Below, piece after piece: positions 7,315 through 17,117 of a DNA stretch of 64,000 nucleotides. The notes beneath the pieces were generated by a model. The model searched no databases. It saw only the letters and a list, made by a program, of their open reading frames with translations, and was not told the DNA's origin. Source of the stretch: Planctomycetota bacterium (GTDB lineage Bacteria; Planctomycetota; Brocadiia; SM23-32; JAKLEA01); contig JAKLEA010000006.1 in the NCBI GenBank assembly GCA_022711755.1, forward strand, positions 124,001 to 188,000. The letters run 5' to 3'. A program made the translations under genes and the position numbers. Numbering within the stretch: position 1 is the stretch's first letter; every line of letters begins with the position of its first letter.

Positions 7315-10300
7315 TTGCAAACCTCCCATAGAGCGGAGCGGGCGTTTTCGCGCGCCGGATTTGTCGCGCGGGAACTTCCAGCCCTTCTCACATGCTTCTT
7401 CGCAGTTTCCTGCGCAAGCGCCGGCGGCGGCACGGATGTCCGCGTGACCGGCGGGAATAGCGCCGTTCTGACAGGCCCCGCCGTCTCCGCCGAAATCCGC
7501 AACGGCGTTATAACGCGCCTCCGCAACAACCTCACCGGTGAAGAATTCACCTCCGACTTCCCCGGCGGCGGAACCGACGCCGAATGGTCCGGAAGGACGC
7601 TCTCCCCCGGTTCCGACGGCGCGAGCGTCGAGACCGCGCCTTTGGGCGAATCCGGCGTCAGAATCGCCGTCTCGAAGGTCGCGGACAACCTTGCGACAAG
7701 CGTGAGATTCGACGCGGCCACAGGGGACATGCTTGTCGAGCAGGCTGCGTCGGGCGAATCCGGCGGGCTGCGCTCTGCGGGCTTCGGCGTCGCCGGTTTG
7801 AATCGGCGCAGCGCCGACCTCATGGTTCCCCACGCATCGGGAAGGCTGGTGGACTGGCGCAGCGCGAGAGAGGAGTTCCGCTTCGAGTGGCCGATGTTCT
7901 GGGAAGCGCAGTTCGCTCTGCTCCAGGGCGCGAAGGGCGGCGTCATGATCCGCGCTGAGGACGCCGATCGCTGCGCATTCAAGGAACTCGTCGTCAATCG
8001 CAAGGGCGACGATTATCGCCTCAGCTTCCGCACGGTCAACGCGGCGCCATTCAACGACCGGAAAGACCTGAAATCCGTAACGTGGCGGATAACGCCCTAC
8101 AAGGGCAACTGGCAGAGGGCGGCGGCGCTTTACCGGGCGTGGGCTGAGAAGGCTTACGGCCTCGTCCCGATTCACAAGCGCGGCGACTGGGTCAGGGACG
8201 CCAGGTTCCTCGTCGTTTGCGGCATGGACCCGAACGTCCTGCCGGAACTGGCGAAATGGGCGCCGCCGGCGGCGACCGTTCTCTACGTCTCCGGCTGGCG
8301 CAGGGACGGCTACGACCGCAATTATCCCGAATACGCGACTGTCACCGATGAATTCCCCCCGTTCCTGGAGGCCGCGAAACGCATGGGCTTCCGGGTCATG
8401 CTTCACGTCAACTATTTCGGGTGCGATCCGCTGAATCCGCTTTTCGAGAAGTTCAAAAAGAGTCAAATAATGGCGGGCGGCGAACTCCAGTGGTGGCTCT
8501 GGCCGCCCGATCCGAAGACGGCGGACATCCGTTTCGCATACATCAATCCCGCCAACAGCGACTGGCGGAAACTGCTCGTTGAGCGATTCGGCGAGTTGCG
8601 GAAGAAATATCCGGTTGACGCCCTTCATCTCGATCAGACGCTCTGCGTCTTCAACGACGAAAATGGCCTGATAGACGGTCTGAACTGCGCGCAGGGCAAT
8701 ATACTTCTGCATGAGGACCTTTTGAAAAATGTCCCCGGTCTCGTCTACAGCGGCGAGGGTCTGAACGAGGTCACTTTCCGCCGCGAGGCGTTCGCGCAGC
8801 GACACGTCTACGGTCTGAACCACTCCGACGGGACATGGGACGACGAGCAGATTGACCTTTCGCACGCGCTCTGCTCCTCCGTGATGCGCCCATACGTTCT
8901 CATCAACGGTTACCTCGGGATGGCCAACCCAGCCAGCTCCGATCTCTGGCGGGCGTGGAAGCGGGCATACGAGAACTGGGGCGTTATTCCGACCTACCCG
9001 TGGCCGTCGGTCGAGCAGATGAAGTCGCCGACCGGCGATCTGGCGACTCTCAAACGCGAGGTGAAGCTCTGGACCGAGCAGGAGCTTGTTCCGGACTTCG
9101 ACACGCCATGGGCTGAAGGCGCGCGGTTCATGTACAGCGCGAAGGACGGCGGGAGGGTCGTCTGCCGCAACGCGCAGGGGGGGGGCACGGAAACCGTCTG
9201 GCTGCGCGACGGACAACCCGACGTCCGCATCGAGCGGCGTCTTCGCGGGCGGACGGCGTTGAGCCTGGGCGATGGCTCCGTCGCCGACTGGCCGGCCTAC
9301 AACGACAAGGAAAGCGTAGGGTTGAATCCGCTTGTCACATACTTGGTTGATTCGGAGCCTTATCCCGCGAAGATGGTCCATCTTTCGGCGATTCCCGACG
9401 GGAGCGTTCTTGTCAGGAGCCGGATAAACGACCGGATCGCGGCTTTCAGCTTCGCTCCCGTCGCCGGGGGGGCGGTATATGACTTCGCGCAGAACGTCGC
9501 CGACGCGCGATGCGGCACGCTCAAGGACGGGGATGAGCGTCAGTTGGAGGAGGGCGGGTCGTTCGAGCCGACATCGGAGGCAGGCCCCGACGGGATCATG
9601 CGCTGCATCTTCGCGCACCCGCCGTGGAAGGGAGCGCCGGGAAAGAGAGTCAAGGGGCGAGGCGAGACGTTCGGGGAATACCGGATTAAGCTGCCGGCTG
9701 AACCGCTGGAACTTGTTTTCCAAACCGGGTTGAGAAGCCGCGCGACGGAGAGCGACGGCGTGACGTTCAGCGTTTCGATTGACGGAAAGGAAGTCTTCCG
9801 CCGCCACCAGCCGAAGGGGGAATGGACCGGGCATCGTCTCGACGTCGCCGGATACGCCGGGAAGGAAGTCGTAATTCGTTTTGTTACCGGGCCGGGCGAC
9901 GCGGGGGACGTCAGTTGGGACTGGGCGCTCTGGGGCGCTCCGAGGCTGGTCTCCAAGAACGATCTTTCCGGGGTGGTCGAGCTTGCCTCGCCGCGGCCGG
10001 TAAAGTTCGCGGCATCGGGGGGGAGCATTGACGTCGCGCCAGCGTCAACCGCCACCGGCGGAATGAACCTTTGCAGGCGGAGTTGCCGCGTCCCGGGCGA
10101 CGCCATTTTCATCCTGGGCGACGCGGCGGAAGCGCCGCTTCCGCTGGACCTGGCCGCCGCGCCGCGCGAGGTCAGCGTCTCAAACGGCTACGTCAGCGGA
10201 AAGCCGTACGGATACGCCTCAGTCGCGCCGGGAACTGGGAAATGCGGTGGCGTCGAAAGGAAGGGGCTGAGCATGCATCCGCCCAACGGCGGACGAATCT

Positions 10301-10602
10301 ACGCGGATTACCTCATCCGGCTTCCGGCCGGATCGAGACCTATGCTGTCCTTCGGCTGCGGCGTGGGCGACGGCGCGAGCGCCGGCGAACTGGAATTCGT
10401 CGTCGAGGCCAACGGAGCCCAAATCTGGAGTCGAAAGATGAAAGGCCCCACAGACTGGCGCGACGTCGAGATTGACCTTTCGGAACATGCCGGAAGACCC
10501 ATGTTGCTGAGCATCGCCGTGGATTCTCTCGGCACATGGGGTTTCGACTGGGCCAGACTGTCGGAACCGAAGATAACCGACCTCAGACAGGACGCGCGAT
10601 GA
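7315..10602 (+). CDS. Large exported DUF6259-like protein (putative glycoside hydrolase)
   Basis: The 1095-residue product resembles planctomycetal DUF6259 proteins. An N-terminal signal (LPALLTCFFAVSCASAGGG, possibly a weak lipobox at SC) is followed by a beta-rich domain. A TIM-barrel-like region at roughly residues 270-560 has FLVVCGMDPNV, LYVSGWRRDGYDRNYPEY, FRVMLHVNYFGCDPLNP and VDALHLDQTLCVFND, the strand pattern of alpha-galactosidase-type clans with acidic residues at strand ends. The last 400 residues are beta-sandwich-like with carbohydrate-binding-type segments (SVSIDGKEVFRRH, FVVEANGAQIWSR). The start is a TTG: a perfect AGGAGG lies 7 bases before it at 7302-7307 and no ATG is available. 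Substrate unknown. Confidence 0.7.
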   Translation: MQTSHRAERAFSRAGFVARELPALLTCFFAVSCASAGGGTDVRVTGGNSAVLTGPAVSAEIRNGVITRLRNNLTGEEFTSDFPGGGTDAEWSGRTLSPGSDGASVETAPLGESGVRIAVSKVADNLATSVRFDAATGDMLVEQAASGESGGLRSAGFGVAGLNRRSADLMVPHASGRLVDWRSAREEFRFEWPMFWEAQFALLQGAKGGVMIRAEDADRCAFKELVVNRKGDDYRLSFRTVNAAPFNDRKDLKSVTWRITPYKGNWQRAAALYRAWAEKAYGLVPIHKRGDWVRDARFLVVCGMDPNVLPELAKWAPPAATVLYVSGWRRDGYDRNYPEYATVTDEFPPFLEAAKRMGFRVMLHVNYFGCDPLNPLFEKFKKSQIMAGGELQWWLWPPDPKTADIRFAYINPANSDWRKLLVERFGELRKKYPVDALHLDQTLCVFNDENGLIDGLNCAQGNILLHEDLLKNVPGLVYSGEGLNEVTFRREAFAQRHVYGLNHSDGTWDDEQIDLSHALCSSVMRPYVLINGYLGMANPASSDLWRAWKRAYENWGVIPTYPWPSVEQMKSPTGDLATLKREVKLWTEQELVPDFDTPWAEGARFMYSAKDGGRVVCRNAQGGGTETVWLRDGQPDVRIERRLRGRTALSLGDGSVADWPAYNDKESVGLNPLVTYLVDSEPYPAKMVHLSAIPDGSVLVRSRINDRIAAFSFAPVAGGAVYDFAQNVADARCGTLKDGDERQLEEGGSFEPTSEAGPDGIMRCIFAHPPWKGAPGKRVKGRGETFGEYRIKLPAEPLELVFQTGLRSRATESDGVTFSVSIDGKEVFRRHQPKGEWTGHRLDVAGYAGKEVVIRFVTGPGDAGDVSWDWALWGAPRLVSKNDLSGVVELASPRPVKFAASGGSIDVAPASTATGGMNLCRRSCRVPGDAIFILGDAAEAPLPLDLAAAPREVSVSNGYVSGKPYGYASVAPGTGKCGGVERKGLSMHPPNGGRIYADYLIRLPAGSRPMLSFGCGVGDGASAGELEFVVEANGAQIWSRKMKGPTDWRDVEIDLSEHAGRPMLLSIAVDSLGTWGFDWARLSEPKITDLRQDAR

Positions 10603-10652
10603 CCGTCGCGGCGCCGACGCATCCAGTTCACAAATCCGGGGAGGATCAAAAC

Positions 10653-12779
10653 ATGAACACGTTGATATTGCCTGAAGACTTGCCGGCGTCGCTGTCGTTT
10701 CTTCTTCGCGCCGCGGCGATAGTCGCGATTGCGATGTCCGCGCTGCTGCTTGCGTCATGCGCGCCGAGACGTGATTCAGCGATCCCCGCCGATCCACAGA
10801 CTAAGGCGTCTGAGCCAGAATCCGTCGCCGCTGACGAGGCTCCGGAGGCGGAACTCCCCCCTCCCCCCGATATCGCCCCGAACCCCGGGTTCGATGAACT
10901 CGATCACGCGGGCAATCCCGTTGCGTGGACTCTGAAGCCGCCCGTCTACTCTCTCTCCGTGGAATCCCCGCGCGGCGGCTTAAAGTGTCTCCGCTTCGAG
11001 AACGCCGATCCGAAGAACTACGTCCTCTGCTCCTCGCCGATTGAACTTAAAATCGGCAGTTGCTACGAATTCAGCGTTTGGGTCAGGACCGAGAACGTCG
11101 AGGGCGAGGACACCGGCGCGACCATCTGTGTCGAATGGTGGGGCAGGGACGGAGGCTACCTAGGCGGCGCGTATCCCGCAGGCGTCAAGGGGACAAGCGC
11201 GGAGTGGACGCTTGTGCGGGGCCATACGGCCAAAGTCCCGGAGAACACGGCCCTTTCCACCGTGGCCTGCTACGTCCGCAAGGGCATGACGGGCAAGGCG
11301 TGGTGGGACGACGTTGTCATCAAGGAATACGTCCCGCCGTTGCTTGACGCGCTTGTTACGAACAAATACCGAGACATGACTGACGGCGGACCGGTGCTCG
11401 TCAAGGCCGGCGTCAACCTCAAACATCACAACATTCAGCCTGAGCGCGTGATGGCCCGGCTCGACCTGAAGGACGCTAACGGGAAGACGTTGAAGAAAAT
11501 GAACCCGACGATCATTTCAGAGGGCGAGATCGTTTTCAGCGTTGACTCATCCGAACTTGCGCCTGGGGATTACACGCTTGAATGCGAAGCCCGGATCAGG
11601 TACAGCCGCGCGAAGGGCGGCGCGTCGCGCAGGCTCAGGAAGGTCGCCCGCCTTCCCGAGCGCAAGGCATGGATAGACGATCACCAGCGCCTTATTCTTG
11701 ACGGCAAGCCGTTCTTCCCTCTCGGAACCTACTGGGGGGGAGTGAAAGCGAGCGAGGCGGAAATCTACGCGAAGTCCCCCTTCAACTGCGTCATGCCGTA
11801 CGGCGGAGCGAGCCGCGAGATGCTCGACCTGCTCGATTCGAATGGCGTCAAGGTCATTTACAGCGTAAAAGACCTCTATTCCGGAACGAAGTTTTCGCCA
11901 AAGGAAATCCAGACGGAACAGGATGAGCGCAGGGCAATCGAAGAAACCCTGGCGAAGGTCGGAAATCATCCGGGGGTCATTGCATGGTACATCAACGACG
12001 AGCTGCCGCTCGAAATGCTCGACCGACTTGCCGAGCACCGCGACTGGATGGAGGAGCTTGACCCCGGCCGCCCTACGTGGGTCGTGCTTTATCAGGTCAC
12101 GCAGGTTCGCGGCTATATCCCGACGTTCGACGTGATAGGCACTGACCCGTACCCGATTCCGGAAAAGCCTCCGTCAATGGCGCTGGACTGGGCGAGGATG
12201 ACCAGCGACGGCGTCCTCGGCTGCCGCGCCGTCTGGATGGTCCCGCAGATTTTCAACTGGGCGTCGTATCGGGAAGACCCCGACGACCGCAGGGAGTACC
12301 GCGCGCCGACGCTAGACGAGATGCGCTCGATGGCATGGCAGTGCATCGCCGGGGGCGCGAACGGTCTGATCTTTTACTCATGGTTCGACCTCTGGCGCAT
12401 GAGCGCCGACAAGCAATCCGGCGGGCGCGCGGAGAAGCCTGAGCCGTTCGATGAACGATGGAAAGACGTGACCGCGATGGCGGCGGAGATCGAGCGTTTT
12501 TTCCCCGTGCTGCTGTCCGTTGCTGCGGCCCCAACGCCCATCGCCGTGGAGGGTTCCAAATCAGTCGCATGGCGGATATACGGCAAAGACGGATTCACAT
12601 ATCTCGTCGCGGTCAACAGCGGTCGGGAGCCGGCTGAAGCGACGTTCCGCTTCGCCGGGAAGATCAGCGAGGTGAAAGTTGAGTTGGGCGCGGAAACAAT
12701 GAGCGCGGATGGCGGCGCCATGACCGCGAGCTTCTCTCCGCTGGAGGCGAAGGTCGTCAGGCTGAAGGTTTCACAATAG
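10653..12779 (+). CDS. Lipoprotein with TIM-barrel glycoside hydrolase-like domain
   Basis: The 708-residue protein has a clear lipoprotein signal (AAAIVAIAMSALLLASC) and a proline-rich linker. A galactose-binding-like beta domain starts at NPGFDELDHAGNPVAW (about residues 70-215), and an Ig-like strand region follows. A GH2/GH5-like barrel begins at RLILDGKPFFPLGTYW (near residue 345). The barrel holds IAWYINDELPLEM, where the N-D-E triplet sits like the acid/base residue of clan A hydrolases, plus DVIGTDPYPIP and GLIFYSWFDLW near the last strands. It should be tethered outside the cytoplasm. ATG 10653 follows GGGGAGGA. It lies 50 bases after the DUF6259-like gene and is probably co-transcribed with it. 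Confidence 0.75.
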   Translation: MNTLILPEDLPASLSFLLRAAAIVAIAMSALLLASCAPRRDSAIPADPQTKASEPESVAADEAPEAELPPPPDIAPNPGFDELDHAGNPVAWTLKPPVYSLSVESPRGGLKCLRFENADPKNYVLCSSPIELKIGSCYEFSVWVRTENVEGEDTGATICVEWWGRDGGYLGGAYPAGVKGTSAEWTLVRGHTAKVPENTALSTVACYVRKGMTGKAWWDDVVIKEYVPPLLDALVTNKYRDMTDGGPVLVKAGVNLKHHNIQPERVMARLDLKDANGKTLKKMNPTIISEGEIVFSVDSSELAPGDYTLECEARIRYSRAKGGASRRLRKVARLPERKAWIDDHQRLILDGKPFFPLGTYWGGVKASEAEIYAKSPFNCVMPYGGASREMLDLLDSNGVKVIYSVKDLYSGTKFSPKEIQTEQDERRAIEETLAKVGNHPGVIAWYINDELPLEMLDRLAEHRDWMEELDPGRPTWVVLYQVTQVRGYIPTFDVIGTDPYPIPEKPPSMALDWARMTSDGVLGCRAVWMVPQIFNWASYREDPDDRREYRAPTLDEMRSMAWQCIAGGANGLIFYSWFDLWRMSADKQSGGRAEKPEPFDERWKDVTAMAAEIERFFPVLLSVAAAPTPIAVEGSKSVAWRIYGKDGFTYLVAVNSGREPAEATFRFAGKISEVKVELGAETMSADGGAMTASFSPLEAKVVRLKVSQ

Positions 12780-12817
12780 GCGGCTGGCGGACATGATATC
12801 AAGCCGACCGGCGCGGA

Positions 12818-13342
12818 TTACGCTTTTTCCACGACAATCCTGCCGGTTGCCGCCGCGTGGGCGTATTCCAGCATTCTCATGAGGTCAACGACTGGAACCC
12901 CGCAGTTGTCCGAAAGCGCCGCGTCATAACCCGTAGCGATCTTCTCCAGCTTGTCGCGCGTCTTCCTCCCTTTGGCCGTCCAGTATTCGTCCGTGTAATT
13001 CCAGACGATGCTCTCGAAGCCGTGCTGCGGCTCGCGATAGACGGAGAATCCGGCGATGTCCTTCCAGAGATAACCCCTGCGCCGGAAGAGAGAACACGTC
13101 TCAAATCCCTCGCGCGTGATTTTCAGATAGGCCGCGTTCGGCAGCATGGACAGCAGCGACAACGGGATCCCGATCGCGGACATGACAAGCGACAGAGAGG
13201 CTATAAGGAATCGCCCCTTCCACCAGAGCAGGCCGCCCAGAACGCCCAGGAAGACGAATATCCCGATGAAACCAATGGCTCGCGAACGCATCGGGCGGAA
13301 GACCATGTCCCCGCCGGACATGAATGTGTCATAATGTTTCAT
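12818..13342 (-). CDS. Small membrane protein, PH-like (STM3941-type)
   Basis: The 174-residue protein has two hydrophobic helices close together (IGFIGIFVFLGVLGGLLWW and IASLSLVMSAIGIPLSLLS) followed by a soluble region with ITREGF, a double-arginine turn and YLWKDIAGFSVYRE. This arrangement resembles bacterial PH-like proteins of the STM3941 type, whose function is unknown. I assign it with modest confidence on layout alone. It is convergent with the upstream glycoside-hydrolase-like gene (38 bases between stops) and 102 bases away from the DUF4838 gene on the same strand. Confidence 0.6.
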   Translation of the reverse strand: MKHYDTFMSGGDMVFRPMRSRAIGFIGIFVFLGVLGGLLWWKGRFLIASLSLVMSAIGIPLSLLSMLPNAAYLKITREGFETCSLFRRRGYLWKDIAGFSVYREPQHGFESIVWNYTDEYWTAKGRKTRDKLEKIATGYDAALSDNCGVPVVDLMRMLEYAHAAATGRIVVEKA

Positions 13343-13444
13343 CGTCTGTGCTTCCAGGAAACGCCGCCATGTTCAGCGTCAGGCTCCCGCCCTTGCGCCT
13401 TATCCGGAGGCTGAGGGAAGGCGATACCTGCGCGGATGCAAAGT

Positions 13445-15964
13445 CTATTCTACGCAAAGCGTCTGTTCGACGCTCATCTGTTCCCCGGGGCCGAGGACGC
13501 GCTCCTTAGCCCAAAGCTCAACCTCAAGCTCGTTCAGGTATTCCGGGTACGTGCAGAGCCATGCGAACTCAGTCCCGCCGGCGTCGAACGTCTGCCTGAG
13601 CCGCAACCCCTTCGTTCCGGCGAACGTCCATGAGCCGTCGGGCACATTCTCGTAACGGATGAACATCCCTTCCCGCATCGTGTCAATGACCCCGGCCATG
13701 TTCTGCGTAACCTTCTTCCCCGAGGAGTCCGTGTAATCAATGCCGGTCTCCCTGAGCCGTCCAAGGTCCAGTTCCATGCGCTGCCGGATACGAACCAGGA
13801 CGTGCTTACCGCCGGGATTTATAACCGTCGAGCGGATACGGATGAGCGGCTCATGCTCGTCCAGGGAGATTTCGCGGTCCATGCGCAGCCCATTGAACAG
13901 CATCATCGTCATCATGACGGAGCGCGTCGTCTGGCGCGTGGCGATGGCCGGCTCGATCCATCCGTAGAAGAGCGCGTGGTCGCCGATGCGCGTCTCCAGC
14001 CCGCCGCAGAACGGGAAGAACAAGTCCTGCGTCCTGTTGTTTGACGCGATGTCCTTCCCCGTCTTCCGGTGGATGATCCTCACCACCCTCCCCGCGAGCA
14101 ACGGGACGGCGTCAAGGCGCAGATGGTCGTTGGTCAGGGTTACAACCTTCAACCTGCTTCGGAAAATCCCATTCAGGAGGGCGCTGTACTTCGGATCGCC
14201 GAAGTATTCCCTCAGGTCCTGGAAACCGTGCTTCCGCATCCGGGCGTTGAACTCGGACACCCCGGCGGGCGTCGCGAAATCTCCGGGCCAGATCAGGCGG
14301 TCCTTCTCAAACCTGTAGCCGTTGCGAGGGAACATGCTCGCGTAGACCAGCGGCATGCGGCAGACGCGGACGCGCTCGAGCAGATCAAGATCGTCCTTCA
14401 CGGCCTGTTCCGCGCGGTCGAACAACTCAGACGCCCGGGCCATGACGTCGTCCGTCAGATAGCCCTGACCGGGGCCGGTGAAAAGGTGCATGTGGATGTC
14501 TTCTTTCTCAACCTTGTCATGCAGTAAGACAATGTAATCCCATATCGGCTCCCATGCCGCGCCGTAGTAATCCTGAAGGAATCCGCGAATGATCGCGTCC
14601 GCGTCCTGGCCGGGGTCCCACACGAGCTTCATGCCGTAATACGGGCGCAGCAGGCTGAACTCGCCCCCGCCCCCCGGCGAGCGCATCCCTTCGAGAAAAA
14701 TGCCCTCCACGCCGATGTCCCGATAGAACTTCATGTCCGCCGCCATCGCCCGGAGGTTCGGGAATGGAACGTAGTAGTGCGTAAAGTTGGTGATGTAATG
14801 CCAGACGCAGAGATGGCCGCAGATTTTCGACCATTCAATGGCGCGGCGTTTGTAATCGCCGTTGTGCGGGCAGGTCGCTATGGGGTGGCTGTCGCAGGAG
14901 GGGAACATGTGGCAGAGCCAGACGGCGATGTTAGGGTGCATCATCATCCCCTTGGGCGGCTCTTCCGTGTACATGTAGGCCAGCGTGCCGATGAGCTTGT
15001 CCGGATAGACCTTTGACGTTCGCTCGGCGAGCTGGTTGAGGAACCAGTACTGCGTCCCGCCGGATGTGCCGAGCCTGGCGTTCACTTCCTGACATTTCGC
15101 GCACTGGCAGTAATTGTAATAATCCATCTGGGAGAAGTTGTGCTGCCGGACGCCGGGCATGTTCTTCATGCGATCCAGCATGCGCTGAGTGACGATCTCC
15201 AGCACGTCGGGGTTAGTGAGGCAGAGCTGAGTGAGCTTGTCTGTGCGCTTCCCGCCGATCTCGGCGAAGTACTCCGGATGCGAGGCGAAGAACTCGCCGG
15301 GGCTGATGTAGTTAAAGTAGCTGTGGCATATCCCGTCGAAGGCGTGCTGCCTGCCGAACTGGTGATCGGGGCCGCCCCCGCCCGTGTTCTGCCCCATGCG
15401 CGAAAGGAACGCCGGGTCCGCTCCAGGCCAGGAGTAATCGTTGAAACGCCAGAGGAACGCCGGACGGACGACGCGGTTGACCGGCGGAACGACGATGTTC
15501 GTCGCCTTCGGGGTTTTAATCACACCCGGCGCCGGCCAGCGGACGCCGAGATAATCCTCCAGCGCGCGATGGACGCCGCAGAGCGTGCCGCCCTCGCGCG
15601 TTCCGGCTATGACCAGGTGCGGCGGGACGGTCCGTATCGCGTATCCCTGCTCGGCGAGTTCCGCTCGCGGCGGGTCAACGCCGAGTTTGCGCGCGATTTC
15701 GCCGCAGCCCAGCACTATCATCGGCGAACCGTCCTCCGGCGCGGCGTCGCGGATTGGAAGCTCCACGCCGGAGCAGAGCTTGAAGTGCGACTGCCATTCC
15801 TGCGCGGCGTAGCGCTCCGAGGGGCTTGCGTCCGGCGCAAGCACGATGACGTGGCGGCTACTGCCGCCCTCAAGAAGACTGACCGGCTGCTGCGAAGCGC
15901 ATCCCGCAAACAGGAAGAGCGCGGCCAAAGACGCGACGGCAAGAGCGATATGTCGCTGATTCAC
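13445..15964 (-). CDS. DUF4838 lipoprotein with GH67-N-like domain (paralogue 1)
   Basis: The 839-residue lipoprotein (signal ALAVASLAALFLFAGC) has an alpha-glucuronidase-N-like domain at about residues 40-150 (SRHVIVLAPDASPSERYAAQ) and then a DUF4838 barrel. The barrel contains the diagnostic HPEYFAEIGGKRTDKLTQLC, a CxxC pair in YYNYCQCAKCQE that could bind metal, TLAYMYTEEPP, and VWHYITNFTHYYVPFPNLR before GIFLEGMRSPGGGGEF. The C-terminal third is a beta domain. The start is a GTG at 15964: AGGAGG lies 6 bases upstream, and the overlapping ATG is followed immediately by a stop. The in-frame extension to 16105 reads a dispersed repeat and is not coding. A second copy lies at 21930-24452. Confidence 0.8.
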   Translation of the reverse strand: MNQRHIALAVASLAALFLFAGCASQQPVSLLEGGSSRHVIVLAPDASPSERYAAQEWQSHFKLCSGVELPIRDAAPEDGSPMIVLGCGEIARKLGVDPPRAELAEQGYAIRTVPPHLVIAGTREGGTLCGVHRALEDYLGVRWPAPGVIKTPKATNIVVPPVNRVVRPAFLWRFNDYSWPGADPAFLSRMGQNTGGGGPDHQFGRQHAFDGICHSYFNYISPGEFFASHPEYFAEIGGKRTDKLTQLCLTNPDVLEIVTQRMLDRMKNMPGVRQHNFSQMDYYNYCQCAKCQEVNARLGTSGGTQYWFLNQLAERTSKVYPDKLIGTLAYMYTEEPPKGMMMHPNIAVWLCHMFPSCDSHPIATCPHNGDYKRRAIEWSKICGHLCVWHYITNFTHYYVPFPNLRAMAADMKFYRDIGVEGIFLEGMRSPGGGGEFSLLRPYYGMKLVWDPGQDADAIIRGFLQDYYGAAWEPIWDYIVLLHDKVEKEDIHMHLFTGPGQGYLTDDVMARASELFDRAEQAVKDDLDLLERVRVCRMPLVYASMFPRNGYRFEKDRLIWPGDFATPAGVSEFNARMRKHGFQDLREYFGDPKYSALLNGIFRSRLKVVTLTNDHLRLDAVPLLAGRVVRIIHRKTGKDIASNNRTQDLFFPFCGGLETRIGDHALFYGWIEPAIATRQTTRSVMMTMMLFNGLRMDREISLDEHEPLIRIRSTVINPGGKHVLVRIRQRMELDLGRLRETGIDYTDSSGKKVTQNMAGVIDTMREGMFIRYENVPDGSWTFAGTKGLRLRQTFDAGGTEFAWLCTYPEYLNELEVELWAKERVLGPGEQMSVEQTLCVE

Positions 15965-15986
15965 ATGCAACCTCCTGGAAAAATGG

Positions 15987-16084
15987 CCCCTCAACCGTCT
16001 CGCCGAAGGCGAGCCACCTTCTCCCCGGGGAGAAGGGGAACCGCGCTGCCCGATTACGGGCAGCATGGCGGTGGATGAGGGGGA
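15987..16084. repeat. Intergenic palindromic repeat, CCTTCTCCCC family, two opposed units
   Basis: A unit starting CCCCTCAACCG runs through a CTCGCCGAAGGCGAG hairpin into CCTTCTCCCC-GGGGAGAAGG, a near-perfect inverted repeat. It is followed by a partial unit in the other orientation ending GTGGATGAGGGGGA. The same units occur at 24691-24745 (reverse), 24774-24826 and 62712-62806. It sits immediately upstream of the DUF4838 gene's ribosome-binding site and would be part of its leader if transcription starts further up. Confidence 0.8.
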
Positions 16085-16105
16085 GACCACGTATCGCATT
16101 CGCAA

Positions 16106-17053
16106 TTACTCATGCCGTTGCGTATGACAAACAAACTGCCTTCCGTATTCCGCCGCCTGAAATGCGTCAGGCTGAATCCCGAACTTCTCCCGCGCCTGCG
16201 CCAGTCCCTCGACCGGCGCGTTGAAATCATCGTCGGCAAGGCCCTCGAATGTGCCGTAGTGTATGCCGATTGAGCGCCGGGATTCCAGGTCCAGGTGCGC
16301 CTGCGCTGCGTCCTCCGGACTCATGTGATGGGGCTTCATGAACCAGCGCGGCTCGTGCGACCCAATCGGCAGGAATGACAGCCGCATCGGCCCGAATCGC
16401 CGCCGCAACCCGCCGAAGAACGCCCCGTACGCCGAATCGCCCGCGAAGTAGACCGGCCCCTGAGACGACTCGATGACAAACCCGCCCCAGAGCGAAAGGT
16501 TCGTATCCCTCAATCCGCGCCGCGACCAGTGCTGCGCCGGGACGAAGTGGATGTTCGCTCCGCCGACGCGCCTGCTCTCCCACCAGTCCATCTCCAGCGT
16601 CTGCTTCGCGTTCAGCTTCCTGAGGAATCGGGCGTTCTCCAGCCCGCAGAGTATCACGGGCCGATGCCGCTCGCATATCGGCGTCAGGCTCCGCAGGTCC
16701 ATGTGGTCGAAGTGATTGTGGCTGAGAAGGACGGCGTCAATGGGGGGGAGTTGATCTAGCGCCAGACCCGGCGCCCTGACCCGGCGCGGCCCCGCGAAGG
16801 ACAGCGGGCCGATCCGCGCGGACCATATGGGATCCGCCAGCAGGTTCGCGCCGTCAACTTGCATGAGAACGGTTGCGTGATTGATCGCGTTGAACAGGAT
16901 CGCGCCCGGCGCGGAGCGTTCGGGCGGGGCGGGCGCAGGCTCGGATGGAATCCAATCCGGCCATTGCGGGGGACGGCTCCTCGCGCGCCACTTCACCACG
17001 TCCCAGAGGATTTTGGTGGGCGACGGCTCCGGGTTTTCAAAACGTCGCGGCAT
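16106..17053 (-). CDS. MBL-fold metal-dependent hydrolase (NAPE-PLD/UlaG-like)
   Basis: The 315-residue protein carries the metallo-beta-lactamase signature SHNHFDHMD near residue 110, later metal ligands VPAQHWSRRG and YFAGDSAYG, and a C-terminal GIHYGTF. The order and spacing match the N-acylphosphatidylethanolamine phospholipase D-like branch, in which WGGFV and the FAGDS block are typical. These enzymes hydrolyse phosphodiester or amide substrates; the substrate here is unknown. No signal peptide is visible; the first 45 residues are proline-rich. It lies between two dispersed repeats. Confidence 0.85.
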   Translation of the reverse strand: MPRRFENPEPSPTKILWDVVKWRARSRPPQWPDWIPSEPAPAPPERSAPGAILFNAINHATVLMQVDGANLLADPIWSARIGPLSFAGPRRVRAPGLALDQLPPIDAVLLSHNHFDHMDLRSLTPICERHRPVILCGLENARFLRKLNAKQTLEMDWWESRRVGGANIHFVPAQHWSRRGLRDTNLSLWGGFVIESSQGPVYFAGDSAYGAFFGGLRRRFGPMRLSFLPIGSHEPRWFMKPHHMSPEDAAQAHLDLESRRSIGIHYGTFEGLADDDFNAPVEGLAQAREKFGIQPDAFQAAEYGRQFVCHTQRHE

Positions 17054-17117
17054 GTGGTGGCCTTCATCCCGCCGGATTATTCAAATTGGGGGGCGCGCCG
17101 CGCCCGCGCGGTGAATT

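Noticed and set aside
15965..16105. An N-terminal extension of the first DUF4838 gene
   Set aside because: It translates the dispersed CCTTCTCCCC repeat, and the GTG at 15964 has a perfect AGGAGG upstream followed by a lipoprotein signal.
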